From contig NZ_LT607652.1 in assembly GCF_900095265.1 (NCBI RefSeq), forward strand, positions 562,978-610,312: a stretch of DNA of 47,335 nucleotides. Direction: 5' to 3'. The DNA comes from Janthinobacterium sp. UMAB-56 (GTDB lineage: Bacteria > Pseudomonadota > Gammaproteobacteria > Burkholderiales > Burkholderiaceae_D). Below are positions 1-8,489 of the stretch, piece after piece (within the stretch, counting starts at the first letter, position 1; each line of letters starts with the position of its first letter). Below the pieces are notes generated by a model that was given only the letters and a program-made list of their open reading frames with translations, did no database searches and had not been told where the DNA came from. Made by a program: the position numbers and the translations under genes.

Positions 1-321
1 CTGGAGTATAGGCCGCCATTTCGCTTGCGGCCAATTCACAGTATTAATGGGTATTATTCATTTCATGAATGAATGTTTCATTTGTGGTATATGCGTAAAT
101 TTCGGCTTTCTGCGGCCAGATGCTGCCTGATCTTCTCGAAAAACAAAGTGGCAAGCTAGCGTGTACTGCAGCCTGTGACAAATGGGGAGTTTTGCTCCTG
201 ATAGGGTTTGTTATGCTGGGTGGGCAAATTGGAAATATTGTCTAAAGAAAATATGCCATCCCGATAGCCATCGCCAGGGGCATGGTCAAGCTGGTTTACC
301 CTTCCTGTGAAAGTGATCTAC
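1..321. other. Upstream region without a recognised gene
   Basis: No convincing coding frame is present on either strand. The DNA is more AT-rich than the genes to its right and holds a short imperfect inverted repeat around 56-70 (ATTCAT and ATGAAT arms three bases apart). It probably carries the promoter of the serine hydrolase that follows, but I cannot place -35 and -10 boxes with confidence. Confidence 0.5.
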
Positions 322-2004
322 ATGTTTAAAGTTTCCAGCATCTGCCTCGCCACCCTGATCCTGTTGCAAGCCCCTGCCGGCTGGGCCGCCGAACCCGCGC
401 CACTGAGCCAGCGGCAGCAAGCGCTGGCCGCGCAGATCGATGCCAGCATCGCTGCGTACTACAAGTCCAGCGAACCGGGCGCCGTCGTCATCGTCGTCAA
501 AGATGGCCAGCCTCTGCTGCGCAAGGCGTATGGCCTGGCCAACGTGCAGGATGGCCAGCCGCTGACGCCAGACATGTCGCTGCGCCTGGGTTCCATTTCC
601 AAGCAATTCACGGCCGTCGCCATCCTGCTGCTGGCCGACCAGGGCAAGCTGGCCATTACCGATGACATCACGAAGTTCCTCCCAGATTACCCGACGCATG
701 GCAAGAAAATCACGATCGAGCAGTTGCTCGCGCACACGTCGGGCATCCATGACTACACGGTCAAGCCTGAATTCGTGCCTAACAGTACGAAAGACTTGAG
801 CGTGGCGCAGATGATCGATTTCTTCAAGAACGATCCGCTCGATTTTGAACCGGGCACGCAGTGGCGCTACAGCAGCTCCGGCTATTTCCTGTTGGGTGCC
901 ATCATTGAAAAGGCATCGGGCCAGCCGTATGCCACGTTTGTGGAACAGCAGATCTTCGTGCCGCTGGGCATGAACGACACGGCTTATGAAGGCCATGAGC
1001 GCCGGCCGGCCAAGCGCGCGGCCGGGCATATCCGTTCGGGAGATGCCTATGTGCCAAACTTGCCCCTGAGCATGACGCAGCCGTATGCGGCCGGCGCGCT
1101 TGTTTCCACCGTGGACGATCTGGCGCGCTGGGACGCGGCCATCTCGGACGGCAAGCTGCTCAAGGCTTCCACCTGGCAGCAGGCATTCACGCCAGCCAAG
1201 CTGAGCGATGGCAAGCTGACCCGTTCCGGCTTGGGCTGGAAGGTGGGGACCTGGCAAAACACCCCCGTCATTCACCATAGCGGCGGCATCAATGGTTTTT
1301 CCACGTATGCGATGCGCTTGCCGAAGGAGAAATTGTATGTGGCCGTGCTGGAAAACTCGGACACGGGACTGGTGGACCCCGATGTAGTCGCCCGCAAGGC
1401 GGCCGCCATTGCCGTGGGCCGGCCCTATCCCGAGATCAAGGTCATTTCGCTCAAGCCCGCCATCCTCGATGCGTATGCTGGCGTGTACGCCATCAATGAC
1501 AAGGCCGGCTACACGATCCGCAACTTCGAGGGCAATCTGCTGCTGCAACGCACTGGCCGTCCGGCACAGCGCCTGCTGGCCTATTCGCCCAACGGCTTCC
1601 TGATTGAAAACACGCTGACGACGGCCGAATTCGAGCGGGGACCGAAGGGCGAGGCGCAGTTGATCCTCAACGATGGCGGCGAGTCGAAGTCCGTGCATGA
1701 GCGAGCCAGTGCCGTCAAGCCGGCCCGCGCCGTGGTTGCCATGACGACGGCGCAATTCGATGCCTACGTGGGCCGCTATGCGCTGGCGCCCGAGGTTTAC
1801 CTGGAAGTGACGCGTGAAGGTGACAAGTTCTTTGCCCAGGTGACAGGTTTCCGCAAGCTGGCCATGCTGCCCATGAGCGAGACGGCCTTCTTCTCGAATG
1901 AAGTCGATGCGGAAGTGCGTTTCAGCAAGGATGCCGATGGCAAGACCCAGCAACTGGTGCTGCGCCAGGAAGGGCAGGATATGCCGGCCAAGCGGGTGAA
2001 TTAA
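322..2004 (+). CDS. Secreted serine hydrolase (class C beta-lactamase / DD-peptidase-like)
   Basis: This is a penicillin-binding-protein-like serine hydrolase of the beta-lactamase/AmpC-EstB superfamily, exported to the periplasm. Numbering from the ATG at 322, a signal peptide ends near AGWAA at residues 19-23. The nucleophile motif SISK lies at 91-94 (Ser91, Lys94), YSS at 183-185 serves as the YxN/YxS element, and HSGG at 319-322 replaces the KTG triad. That set is usual in family VIII esterases and D-aminopeptidases. The catalytic domain covers about residues 30-370. The remaining 190 residues are rich in beta-strand-like sequence and resemble the lipocalin-like tails of such proteins. 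An in-frame GTG at 307 would add five residues; I prefer the ATG because it gives a normal signal peptide. The natural substrate (beta-lactam, D-amino peptide or ester) cannot be read from sequence. The gene stands alone and converges on the M50-like gene. Confidence 0.88.
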   Translation: MFKVSSICLATLILLQAPAGWAAEPAPLSQRQQALAAQIDASIAAYYKSSEPGAVVIVVKDGQPLLRKAYGLANVQDGQPLTPDMSLRLGSISKQFTAVAILLLADQGKLAITDDITKFLPDYPTHGKKITIEQLLAHTSGIHDYTVKPEFVPNSTKDLSVAQMIDFFKNDPLDFEPGTQWRYSSSGYFLLGAIIEKASGQPYATFVEQQIFVPLGMNDTAYEGHERRPAKRAAGHIRSGDAYVPNLPLSMTQPYAAGALVSTVDDLARWDAAISDGKLLKASTWQQAFTPAKLSDGKLTRSGLGWKVGTWQNTPVIHHSGGINGFSTYAMRLPKEKLYVAVLENSDTGLVDPDVVARKAAAIAVGRPYPEIKVISLKPAILDAYAGVYAINDKAGYTIRNFEGNLLLQRTGRPAQRLLAYSPNGFLIENTLTTAEFERGPKGEAQLILNDGGESKSVHERASAVKPARAVVAMTTAQFDAYVGRYALAPEVYLEVTREGDKFFAQVTGFRKLAMLPMSETAFFSNEVDAEVRFSKDADGKTQQLVLRQEGQDMPAKRVN

Positions 2005-2071
2005 GCGGTTTGTCCTGTCCAGCCTGCCGGCCAGCGACTGCGGACGGCGGGCATTTCCTGAGTGGTGGCAG

Positions 2072-2746
2072 TCATGCCGCCATTGCTTTCCAGGCATACC
2101 AGCCGAACGCCACTACCCACGCCAGCAAGATCGCCAGCCCCGGCAGCAACAGCCACTTCGTCGCGGACTCTTCCCAGGCCGCGTATGGCTTGCCGCCGCG
2201 CGCCAGGGCCAGCAATGCCTGTCCACCGTTCAAGCCGGCAAACGGCAGCAGGTTGAATGCGCACAGTTTCAACGAGAACAGGGCAAACACCAGCGCAAAG
2301 CCGTGTGTACGGGCAAACGTTTCCCCTTCACCAAGCAATTCCTGCGCCGTCGACAACGGTGCCAGCGCACCGTGGATGATTTGCCCGAAGGCAGCGACAA
2401 AGCGCTCCCAGCCCGAGGCTCCCATGATGCTCAGCGACAAGGCCAGCAAGACGGCCACGCCGCTCAGCGGCAACACGAGCTGCTTCCACAGCGGCTGGAA
2501 GTTGTAGGCGTCGAGACAGGGGTCGTCGTCATACAGCGTTTCCTCGCGCGTATCTTTCAGTACAACATTGCCCGCCAGCGGCAGCAGCTTGACGTGAACT
2601 TTTCCCAAGCTCAGCAGGGTGGGACCTACGCCATAGCTGATCTGGCGCAGCGTGATGCCAAACGCGCGGGCGCACAAGGCCATGACGGAAATGTGGATGA
2701 GCATGAAAAGTAGGAAGCAAAGCAATAGCTGGAAGGCGGGATGCAT
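2072..2746 (-). CDS. Degenerate M50 (site-2 protease-like) membrane protein
   Basis: A 224-residue integral membrane protein with the topology of the small M50 / site-2 protease family, but lacking its zinc ligands. The N-terminal membrane helix carries HISVM (18-22) where the family has HExxH. The second conserved site reads NLLPFAGLNGG (165-175), whereas active enzymes have Asp in the xLDGG element. A PLAGNVV stretch at 56-62 matches the PLGGYV strand found between the two motifs, supporting the assignment despite the lost catalytic residues. One His of HExxH remains, but the glutamate base, the second His and the Asp are gone, so proteolysis is unlikely. It may instead act as a membrane scaffold or bind peptides. 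It lies downstream of the phoH terminator on the same strand and is probably transcribed separately. The start ATG has no strong Shine-Dalgarno sequence. Confidence 0.7.
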   Translation of the reverse strand: MHPAFQLLLCFLLFMLIHISVMALCARAFGITLRQISYGVGPTLLSLGKVHVKLLPLAGNVVLKDTREETLYDDDPCLDAYNFQPLWKQLVLPLSGVAVLLALSLSIMGASGWERFVAAFGQIIHGALAPLSTAQELLGEGETFARTHGFALVFALFSLKLCAFNLLPFAGLNGGQALLALARGGKPYAAWEESATKWLLLPGLAILLAWVVAFGWYAWKAMAA

Positions 2747-2816
2747 GGGGCGAGTTAACCAGGAAGAAAGAGAGCGGTATTAGAACATGTCGTCGCGAAA
2801 AGTTGCGCACATGAAA

Positions 2817-2851
2817 AAAGCCCCGCCCGCATCGCTGCGGTCGGGGCTTTT
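2817..2851 (-). terminator. Intrinsic terminator of the PhoH-family gene
   Basis: Two 10-base arms, AAAAGCCCCG at 2817-2826 and CGGGGCTTTT at 2842-2851, form a GC-rich hairpin. Read on the minus strand it is followed by a run of T. It lies 35 bases past the stop codon of the PhoH-family gene, so it ends that transcript and separates it from the M50-like gene. Confidence 0.9.
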
Positions 2852-2885
2852 GAATGACTGAGGCAGCTGGCGCTGCCCTGTCAAT

Positions 2886-4706
2886 TTACAGTACTTCGCT
2901 GGCGTGGTCGGCCAGGCGCGAACGCTCGCCACGGGCCAGGGTGACGTGGCCGCTGTGGGTCCAGCCCTTGAAGCGGTCGACTACGTAGGTCAGGCCGCTC
3001 GAGCCTTCCGTCAGGTACGGCGTGTCGATCTGGGCGATGTTGCCCAGGCACAGGATCTTCGTGCCGGGACCGGCACGCGTGACCAGGGTCTTGACTTGTT
3101 TCGGCGTCAAGTTCTGTGCTTCATCGATGATGAGGAACTTGTTTACAAACGTGCGCCCGCGCATGAAGTTGAGCGACTTGATCTTGATGCGCGAGCGGAT
3201 CAGGTCTTGCGTTGCCGCACGGCCCCATTCGCCGCCATCCGAGTCGGACTTGTTCAGCACTTCGAGGTTGTCGTCGAAGGCGCCCATCCATGGCGACATC
3301 TTTTCCTCTTCCGTGCCTGGCAGGAAACCGATGTCTTCGCCGACGGGCACCGTCACGCGGGTGACGATGATTTCATTGTAGAGCTTGGTTTCCAGCACTT
3401 GCGCCAGGCCGGCGGCCAGGGCCAGCAGGGTCTTGCCGGTACCGGCCTGGCCCAGCAGGGTGACGAAGTCGCATTCCGGATTCATCAAGAGGTTCAGCGC
3501 GAAGTTCTGCTCGCGGTTGCGTGCCGTTACGCCCCACACATTGTTCTTCGTGTGGCTGAAGTCGCGCAGGGTTTGCAGCACGGCCGTCTTGCCGTTGATC
3601 TGTTTTACCTGGCCGTAGAATGGCGTTTCGCCATTTTTCGGTTCCAGGTAGATGAACTGGTTGACCAGCAAGGATGGAATGAACGGCCCCGTCACACGGT
3701 AGAAGGTGGAACTGTAGCCGTTCTTGCTTTCCTGCCACGATTCCATGTCCTTGCCGTGCTTGTTCCAGAAATCGTCCGGCAATTGCACGATGCCCGAGTA
3801 CAGCAAGTCCGTGTCTTCCAGCACATGGTCGTTGAAGTAATCTTCGGCCGGCAAGCCCAGGGCGCGCGCCTTGATGCGCATGTTGATGTCTTTCGACACC
3901 AGCACGACGGGGCGGCCTTCCTGTTCCGATTCCAGCGAACGCACGACGGCGAGGATCTGGTTGTCGGCCTTGCCCACTGGCAAGCCAGCCGGCAGGTCGG
4001 CGCTTTGCAAGCGCGTCTGGAAGAACAAACGGCCCTTGGCATCCTTGTTGCCCAGCTTGGACAGCAAGATGCCGTGTTCGATGGCGTCGTCATCCGTGTT
4101 GCTGATCAGTGCGTCGAGCGTGCGCGAGACCTGGCGCGCATTGCGCGCCACTTCCGTCATGCCCTTTTTATGGTTGTCCAGCTCTTCCAGGGTCATCATC
4201 GGCAGGTACACATCGTGTTCCTCGAAGCGGAACAGCGACGATGGATCGTGCATCAGGACGTTCGTGTCGAGCACGAACAGTTTGCTGATGCCGCGCTGGT
4301 CGGCGGCGCGGCTGGCGGACGACTTGAGCTGCACTTCCACAGCCTTGTGCTTGGCCGGATGTGGCTGTTCGGCTTGCTTGACGGGCTTGATCGGCGTGAC
4401 CTTGCCTTTAGCCGCCGGCTTGGCTTTCGCAGCAGGTGCGGCAACGGCGGCAGGTGCGGCCGCAACCGGCACAGGTGCAGGCGCAGCAGGCGCGGGCTTG
4501 GCGACCATCAGGGCCGCCACTTGCTTGATCTTCGTGGCCGCATTGCGGACCGGCTTGCTAACTTCGGCAATCGCCGCTTCTATGATCGGTGCAGCCACTT
4601 TCTTGGCTGCCGGGTTTTTGGTGGCCGGGCGCGCTGCGCCGGCACTTGGGTAATCTTGGGTGGCCAGGATGGTGGCTGGCTTGCTCGGTAATTTTGGCAG
4701 TGGCAT
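2886..4706 (-). CDS. PhoH family protein with N-terminal PIN domain (PhoH2-like)
   Basis: A 606-residue cytoplasmic protein joining a PIN ribonuclease domain to a PhoH P-loop ATPase, the arrangement known as PhoH2, in which the family couples RNA unwinding to RNA cleavage. After a low-complexity Ala/Pro/Lys-rich stretch of about 130 residues, the PIN domain begins with LDTNVLMHD near residue 142 and runs to about 265. The ATPase has Walker A GQAGTGKT near 418 and Walker B FLIIDEAQNL near 522. The ATG at 4706 is chosen because it is preceded by GAG at suitable spacing and begins the conserved MPLPKLP sequence; an ATG at 4769 only adds residues unlike the family. The Ala/Pro extension is longer than in actinobacterial PhoH2 and is probably disordered. 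The gene has its own terminator and no PhoB box was recognised upstream. Confidence 0.92.
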   Translation of the reverse strand: MPLPKLPSKPATILATQDYPSAGAARPATKNPAAKKVAAPIIEAAIAEVSKPVRNAATKIKQVAALMVAKPAPAAPAPVPVAAAPAAVAAPAAKAKPAAKGKVTPIKPVKQAEQPHPAKHKAVEVQLKSSASRAADQRGISKLFVLDTNVLMHDPSSLFRFEEHDVYLPMMTLEELDNHKKGMTEVARNARQVSRTLDALISNTDDDAIEHGILLSKLGNKDAKGRLFFQTRLQSADLPAGLPVGKADNQILAVVRSLESEQEGRPVVLVSKDINMRIKARALGLPAEDYFNDHVLEDTDLLYSGIVQLPDDFWNKHGKDMESWQESKNGYSSTFYRVTGPFIPSLLVNQFIYLEPKNGETPFYGQVKQINGKTAVLQTLRDFSHTKNNVWGVTARNREQNFALNLLMNPECDFVTLLGQAGTGKTLLALAAGLAQVLETKLYNEIIVTRVTVPVGEDIGFLPGTEEEKMSPWMGAFDDNLEVLNKSDSDGGEWGRAATQDLIRSRIKIKSLNFMRGRTFVNKFLIIDEAQNLTPKQVKTLVTRAGPGTKILCLGNIAQIDTPYLTEGSSGLTYVVDRFKGWTHSGHVTLARGERSRLADHASEVL

Positions 4707-4994
4707 CAGGATCTCAATCAAAAAATTTCTGGAATGAATCGCCCATGGGCAGCCAGCTTCTGGCGGCACTTCTCATGGGGTGGATGCGGGGAAACAACAA
4801 TGCTACAGGACGAATAACTGCCGGAAGGCCGACAGCATGGCCGGTCATGGACGCCATCGGCGGGCTGTTGGCCCGCCTGGCGGAGTGGGTGGAGGCGCTT
4901 CGTTGACTCAAAATGGCAATAGGTGGCGTGAACTGACTGCGGTTGAACTAAGCTCGCTGGAAGCCGGCAACGCGCATGCGATCAAAATAAACGA

Positions 4995-5465
4995 TCAATT
5001 CAGATGCGCTACGAATTCCAGCACTTCTTCCACGTGAGTTGCGACCTTCACGCCTCTCCATTCTTTCACCAATCGGCCCTCAGCGTCAATCACAAACGTA
5101 CTGCGCTCGACGCCACGCACGGTCTTGCCGTACATCTGTTTCATCTTCATGACGTTAAACAGCAGGCAAACGGCTTCGTCCGGGTCGGAAATGAGCTCGA
5201 ATGGCAGTTCCAGCTTGGCTTTGAAACTCTCGTGCGAGCGCAGGGAATCGCGGCTGATGCCGTAGATTTCCACGCCGGCGGCGGCGAATTGCGAAGACGC
5301 ATCGCGGAAGGCGATGTTTTCCGTGGTGCAGCCAGGAGTATTGTCTTTCGGATAGAAAAACAGCACCGTGGCCTTGGCCTGGCGACCCAGCAACTGGAAG
5401 GTCTTGCCGCTGGTCATGGCGGCGCTAAAGTCGGGTATGCTAACGAGGGATTGGCTATCAGCCAC
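4995..5465 (-). CDS. bcp: Thioredoxin-dependent thiol peroxidase (Bcp/PrxQ)
   Basis: A 156-residue peroxiredoxin of the Bcp/PrxQ group that reduces hydrogen peroxide and organic peroxides in the cytoplasm with thioredoxin as usual reductant. The peroxidatic site is NTPGCTTEN with Cys46, preceded by the conserved FFYPKDNTPG segment. The resolving Cys expected five residues later in E. coli-type Bcp is absent (Ile in that place). The only other Cys is Cys100 in the DEAVCLLF segment, which aligns with E. coli Cys99, so this may work as a 1-Cys enzyme or through an unusual disulfide. The start is GTG: an AGGAGA Shine-Dalgarno sequence lies about seven bases upstream and fixes it. It is on the same strand as arnD, 73 bases away, and may be read through from the arn operon. 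Confidence 0.93.
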   Translation of the reverse strand: MADSQSLVSIPDFSAAMTSGKTFQLLGRQAKATVLFFYPKDNTPGCTTENIAFRDASSQFAAAGVEIYGISRDSLRSHESFKAKLELPFELISDPDEAVCLLFNVMKMKQMYGKTVRGVERSTFVIDAEGRLVKEWRGVKVATHVEEVLEFVAHLN

Positions 5466-5538
5466 AGGTTCTCTCCTGAACGGTGATCATCAGCGCTGTT
5501 TTTATCTGGCAACGCATCCAGGTGCAACAATACAGTAT

Positions 5539-6498
5539 TCAGGCCGCTTTGCCCTGCACAATCAGGCGTCCCGAACGCCCGGGCAACTCATCCCAGGTGA
5601 CGGGGCAAACGGGCAAGTCCGTATTTTTAATCTTTTCATAGTAATCGCCCATTGCTGCAAACTGGTAGCCCTGGGCTTTCCAGCCAGCCAGCAGTTGTTC
5701 GAAAATGGGGGCGAGTTTCTGTCCTTCAAGTTCCGCATGCAAGGTATACACGTGGTCGCGCGGATTGTCCGCCGTCAGCGACAATATATGCGCGGCAACA
5801 TTGCCGGTCGTGATCAACTTGCCATCGATTTCGCAGCCTAGCAGCTCGTCGAGCGTGGGCAGTGTGGTGGGCAATTGCACGCATTGCAGGATAGTGTTGC
5901 CATTGCGCACGCGGTGCGGGCCATTGCTCGGATGCAGCATGGCGCCACGCGCGTCGAGCATGGCGCGGCCGTCGGACGCATAGCGGTAGCCGGCCGTGTC
6001 GTGCTCGACAAAGGCGCTGACATTCATTTGCCAGCCGGCCGCGCCGTGCGTGTGCGGCGCCGCGCCAAACACCTGTTCGTAGCGCCTGGCGGCCTTGCGC
6101 ATCATGTTGATGGTCCAGGCGGCGTTGCGCTTGGCCACGTTGTCCTGCCACAGGGTGTGATCCCAGGTATGGATGCCGCACTCGAAACCGGCATCGCGCA
6201 CGGCGCGCAATTGCGCCACGCATTGCTTGCCGATATCGGGTCCCGGCAGCAAGGTGCCGTACATCAATGTTTTCAAGCCGTAGTGCTCGACCACCGAGGT
6301 GCGCGACACCTTGCTGAAAAAGCCCGGCTTCAAGGCGCGTCGCAGGGCCCAGCCCGTATGGTCGGGGCCCAGCGAGAACAGAAAGGTGGCCTTCGCCTGG
6401 TGCGCGGCTAGCATGCGCACCAAGTTGCCCATGCCTTCACGGGTGCCGCGATAGGTATCGACGTCGATTTTCAGGGTCAGTAACGGCTTGCTCAACAT
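5539..6498 (-). CDS. arnD: ArnD: 4-deoxy-4-formamido-L-arabinose-phosphoundecaprenol deformylase
   Basis: ArnD removes the formyl group from undecaprenyl-phosphate-Ara4FN, giving the undecaprenyl-phosphate-L-Ara4N donor used by ArnT. The 319-residue protein has the NodB/polysaccharide deacetylase fold: the metal-binding and catalytic pair lies in KIDVDTYRG (Asp12, Asp14), and HTWDH (His110, His114) supplies the two metal-ligand histidines. Length and motifs match ArnD rather than a chitin deacetylase. Its ATG overlaps the stop of the dehydrogenase gene upstream in a TAATG junction, so translation is coupled. It is the last gene of the arn cluster. Confidence 0.93.
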   Translation of the reverse strand: MLSKPLLTLKIDVDTYRGTREGMGNLVRMLAAHQAKATFLFSLGPDHTGWALRRALKPGFFSKVSRTSVVEHYGLKTLMYGTLLPGPDIGKQCVAQLRAVRDAGFECGIHTWDHTLWQDNVAKRNAAWTINMMRKAARRYEQVFGAAPHTHGAAGWQMNVSAFVEHDTAGYRYASDGRAMLDARGAMLHPSNGPHRVRNGNTILQCVQLPTTLPTLDELLGCEIDGKLITTGNVAAHILSLTADNPRDHVYTLHAELEGQKLAPIFEQLLAGWKAQGYQFAAMGDYYEKIKNTDLPVCPVTWDELPGRSGRLIVQGKAA

Positions 6499-7550
6499 TA
6501 ATCCATCAAGGCTTTGGCTTGGGCTACCTGGCTGCGGTAGGCGTCGAAAATATTGCGCAGGGAATCGGCCATGGTGGTGGTCGGCGCCCAGCCCAGCTCT
6601 TCGCAGGTATTCGTGATTTTCGGCACGCGGTTTTGCACGTCCTGGTAGCCGGCGCCGTAGTAGGCACCCGAGGTCGTTTCCACGATTTTCACGTGTTTCG
6701 CGCCTTCGGCGTATTCCGGGTATTCGGCGGCCAGGGTCAGCATCATGCCGGCCAGGTCGCGGATCGAATAGTTATTGGTCGGATTGCCAATGTTGTAGAT
6801 TTTGCCGCTGGCGATGCCGTTCTTGTTGGCGATGATGCGGATCAGCGCATCGATGCCGTCGTCGATGTAAGTGAACGCGCGTTTCTGCGCGCCGCCGTCG
6901 ACCAGCGAGATGTTTTCGCCGCGCACGATGTGGCCGAAGAATTGCGTCACCACGCGCGAGGAACCTTCTTTTGGCGTGTGGATCGAGTCCAGTCCCGCGC
7001 CGATCCAGTTGAATGGACGGAACAGGGTGAAGTTCAAGCCTTCCATGCCGTAGCCCCAGATCACGCGGTCCATCAGTTGCTTGGCGTTGGAATAGATCCA
7101 GCGCGGCTTGTTGATCGGGCCGCAGATCAGTTCCGAGTTTTCCGGATCGAATTCTTCGTCATGGCACATGCCATACACTTCCGAAGTCGACGGGAAGACC
7201 AGGTGCTTGCCGTATTTGGCGGCCGAGCGGACGATGGGCAGGTTGGCTTCGAAGTCCAGTTCAAAGACGCGCAGCGGCTGCTTGACGTAGGTCGACGGCG
7301 TGGCGATGGCCACCAGCGGCAGGATCACGTCGCATTTCTTGACGTGGTACTCGACCCATTCCTTGTTGATCGTGATGTCGCCTTCGAAGAAGTGCATGCG
7401 CGACTTGTAGTTGTCATCTTCCAGCAATTCCGTGATGCGGTCCGTGTTCATGTCCATGCCGTAGACATGCCAGTCGGTGGTTTCCAGGATGCGCTTGGAC
7501 AGGTGATGGCCGATGAAGCCGTTGACGCCTAAGATGAGGACTTTTTTCAT
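6498..7550 (-). CDS. arnA: ArnA dehydrogenase half: UDP-glucuronate oxidative decarboxylase
   Basis: This extended short-chain dehydrogenase equals the C-terminal half of E. coli ArnA, which oxidises and decarboxylates UDP-glucuronate to UDP-Ara4O using NAD+. The nucleotide-binding motif GVNGFIG is at 8-14, the catalytic YSNAK at 153-157, and STSE at 121-124 matches the active-site Ser-Glu pair of ArnA. An Arg in QKRAFTYIDDG matches the catalytic arginine (Arg619) of the fused enzyme. At 350 residues it is a complete stand-alone domain with its own start codon. The formyltransferase half is a separate gene just upstream, so the bifunctional enzyme is split here. Stand-alone proteins of this kind are often annotated as UDP-4-keto-pentose/UDP-xylose synthase. 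Confidence 0.92.
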   Translation of the reverse strand: MKKVLILGVNGFIGHHLSKRILETTDWHVYGMDMNTDRITELLEDDNYKSRMHFFEGDITINKEWVEYHVKKCDVILPLVAIATPSTYVKQPLRVFELDFEANLPIVRSAAKYGKHLVFPSTSEVYGMCHDEEFDPENSELICGPINKPRWIYSNAKQLMDRVIWGYGMEGLNFTLFRPFNWIGAGLDSIHTPKEGSSRVVTQFFGHIVRGENISLVDGGAQKRAFTYIDDGIDALIRIIANKNGIASGKIYNIGNPTNNYSIRDLAGMMLTLAAEYPEYAEGAKHVKIVETTSGAYYGAGYQDVQNRVPKITNTCEELGWAPTTTMADSLRNIFDAYRSQVAQAKALMD

Positions 7551-7571
7551 GTGAGATTCTCTTGAGTGATA

Positions 7572-8489
7572 TCAGTGTGTGCTGACGCGGGCGGTCAGAC
7601 TTGCTTGCAATTGCTGAGCCGAAATCGGCTCCCCGGCAGCCCTCAGCGCGGAAATGGCCAGCATGCGGCCGTCTCCGCAGACGCCAAAGATGCAATTATC
7701 CACTACCGCCAAGCCCGGTGGCAAACTTCCTGCTGAATGCTTGCTTAAACGGGCTATTTCGATGGTGTAAATGATATTGTTGATTTCGGTGAACGCGCCG
7801 GGATAGGGCGGCGCGACGGCCCGGTGCAGGTTGTACACCTGCTGCGCTGGTAACTGCCAGTCTATCCTGCCGTCTTCTGGCTTGCGCCCGCCAAAGTAGC
7901 CACCCTGGCGCAAATCGTTGAGCTGGCGCGGCGCCGTGCCGTCCAGCAAGGCCGGCAGCACGTGCCACAGGGTTTGTTCCGCCGCCACGGTGACCTTGCC
8001 GAAGACTTCGAAGGCCGTATCGTCGGGCAGGATGGGCACGGCCGTTTGCGCGACGATGGCGCCGGCGTCCGGCTTGACGGTCATTTCATGCAGGGTGGCG
8101 CCCGTTTGTGGGGCGCCATGCAGCACGGCCCAGTTGACGGGCGCGCGGCCGCGGAACTGCGGCAGCAACGAGCCGTGCATATTGTAGGCGGGCGCGACTT
8201 CCAGGATGCTGGCGGGCAGCATGTGACGGTAGTAAAAGCTGAACAGCATGTCCGGTCTTGCCGCCTGCACCTGCGCCAGCAGTTCGGGCGCGCGGGCGTC
8301 CGATGGCGTGATGTAGGCGATGCCTTCGGCCTGGCACAGGCTGGCGACGGATTCGAACCACAGGTTTTCCGTGGGGCTGTCTTCGTGCGTGACGACCAGG
8401 GCGATATCGACGCCGCCGGCCAGCAGCACCTTGATGCAGCGCACGCCCACATTGTGGTAGCCGAAGACGACGGCGCGTGGGGCGCCCAT
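7572..8489 (-). CDS. arnA: ArnA formyltransferase half: UDP-L-Ara4N formyltransferase
   Basis: A 305-residue 10-formyltetrahydrofolate-dependent transferase equal to the N-terminal half of E. coli ArnA; it formylates UDP-L-Ara4N so the pathway can proceed to the lipid carrier. The catalytic triad of the family is visible as Asn103 and His105 in AYNMHGSLLP and Asp141 in KPDAG. The start ATG at 8489 shares one base with the arnC stop in a TGATG junction, indicating translational coupling. The coding frame stays open far upstream of this ATG, but that extension lies antisense-frame within arnC and shows no family resemblance. The gene precedes the dehydrogenase half by 21 bases, so the two halves can still be made together. 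Confidence 0.9.
   Translation of the reverse strand: MGAPRAVVFGYHNVGVRCIKVLLAGGVDIALVVTHEDSPTENLWFESVASLCQAEGIAYITPSDARAPELLAQVQAARPDMLFSFYYRHMLPASILEVAPAYNMHGSLLPQFRGRAPVNWAVLHGAPQTGATLHEMTVKPDAGAIVAQTAVPILPDDTAFEVFGKVTVAAEQTLWHVLPALLDGTAPRQLNDLRQGGYFGGRKPEDGRIDWQLPAQQVYNLHRAVAPPYPGAFTEINNIIYTIEIARLSKHSAGSLPPGLAVVDNCIFGVCGDGRMLAISALRAAGEPISAQQLQASLTARVSTH

Noticed and set aside
56..75. ATTCAT/ATGAAT repeat compared with the RND operator
   Set aside because: Shares only the short ATTCAT-like element; arm spacing and context differ.
286..2097. Long open frame on the minus strand opposite the serine hydrolase
   Set aside because: Arg/His/Gln-rich composition without any family, fully antisense to a gene with clear catalytic motifs; typical shadow of GC-rich coding DNA.
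4714..4911. 65-codon minus-strand frame ahead of the PhoH gene
   Set aside because: No family resemblance or ribosome binding site; better explained as PhoH leader DNA.
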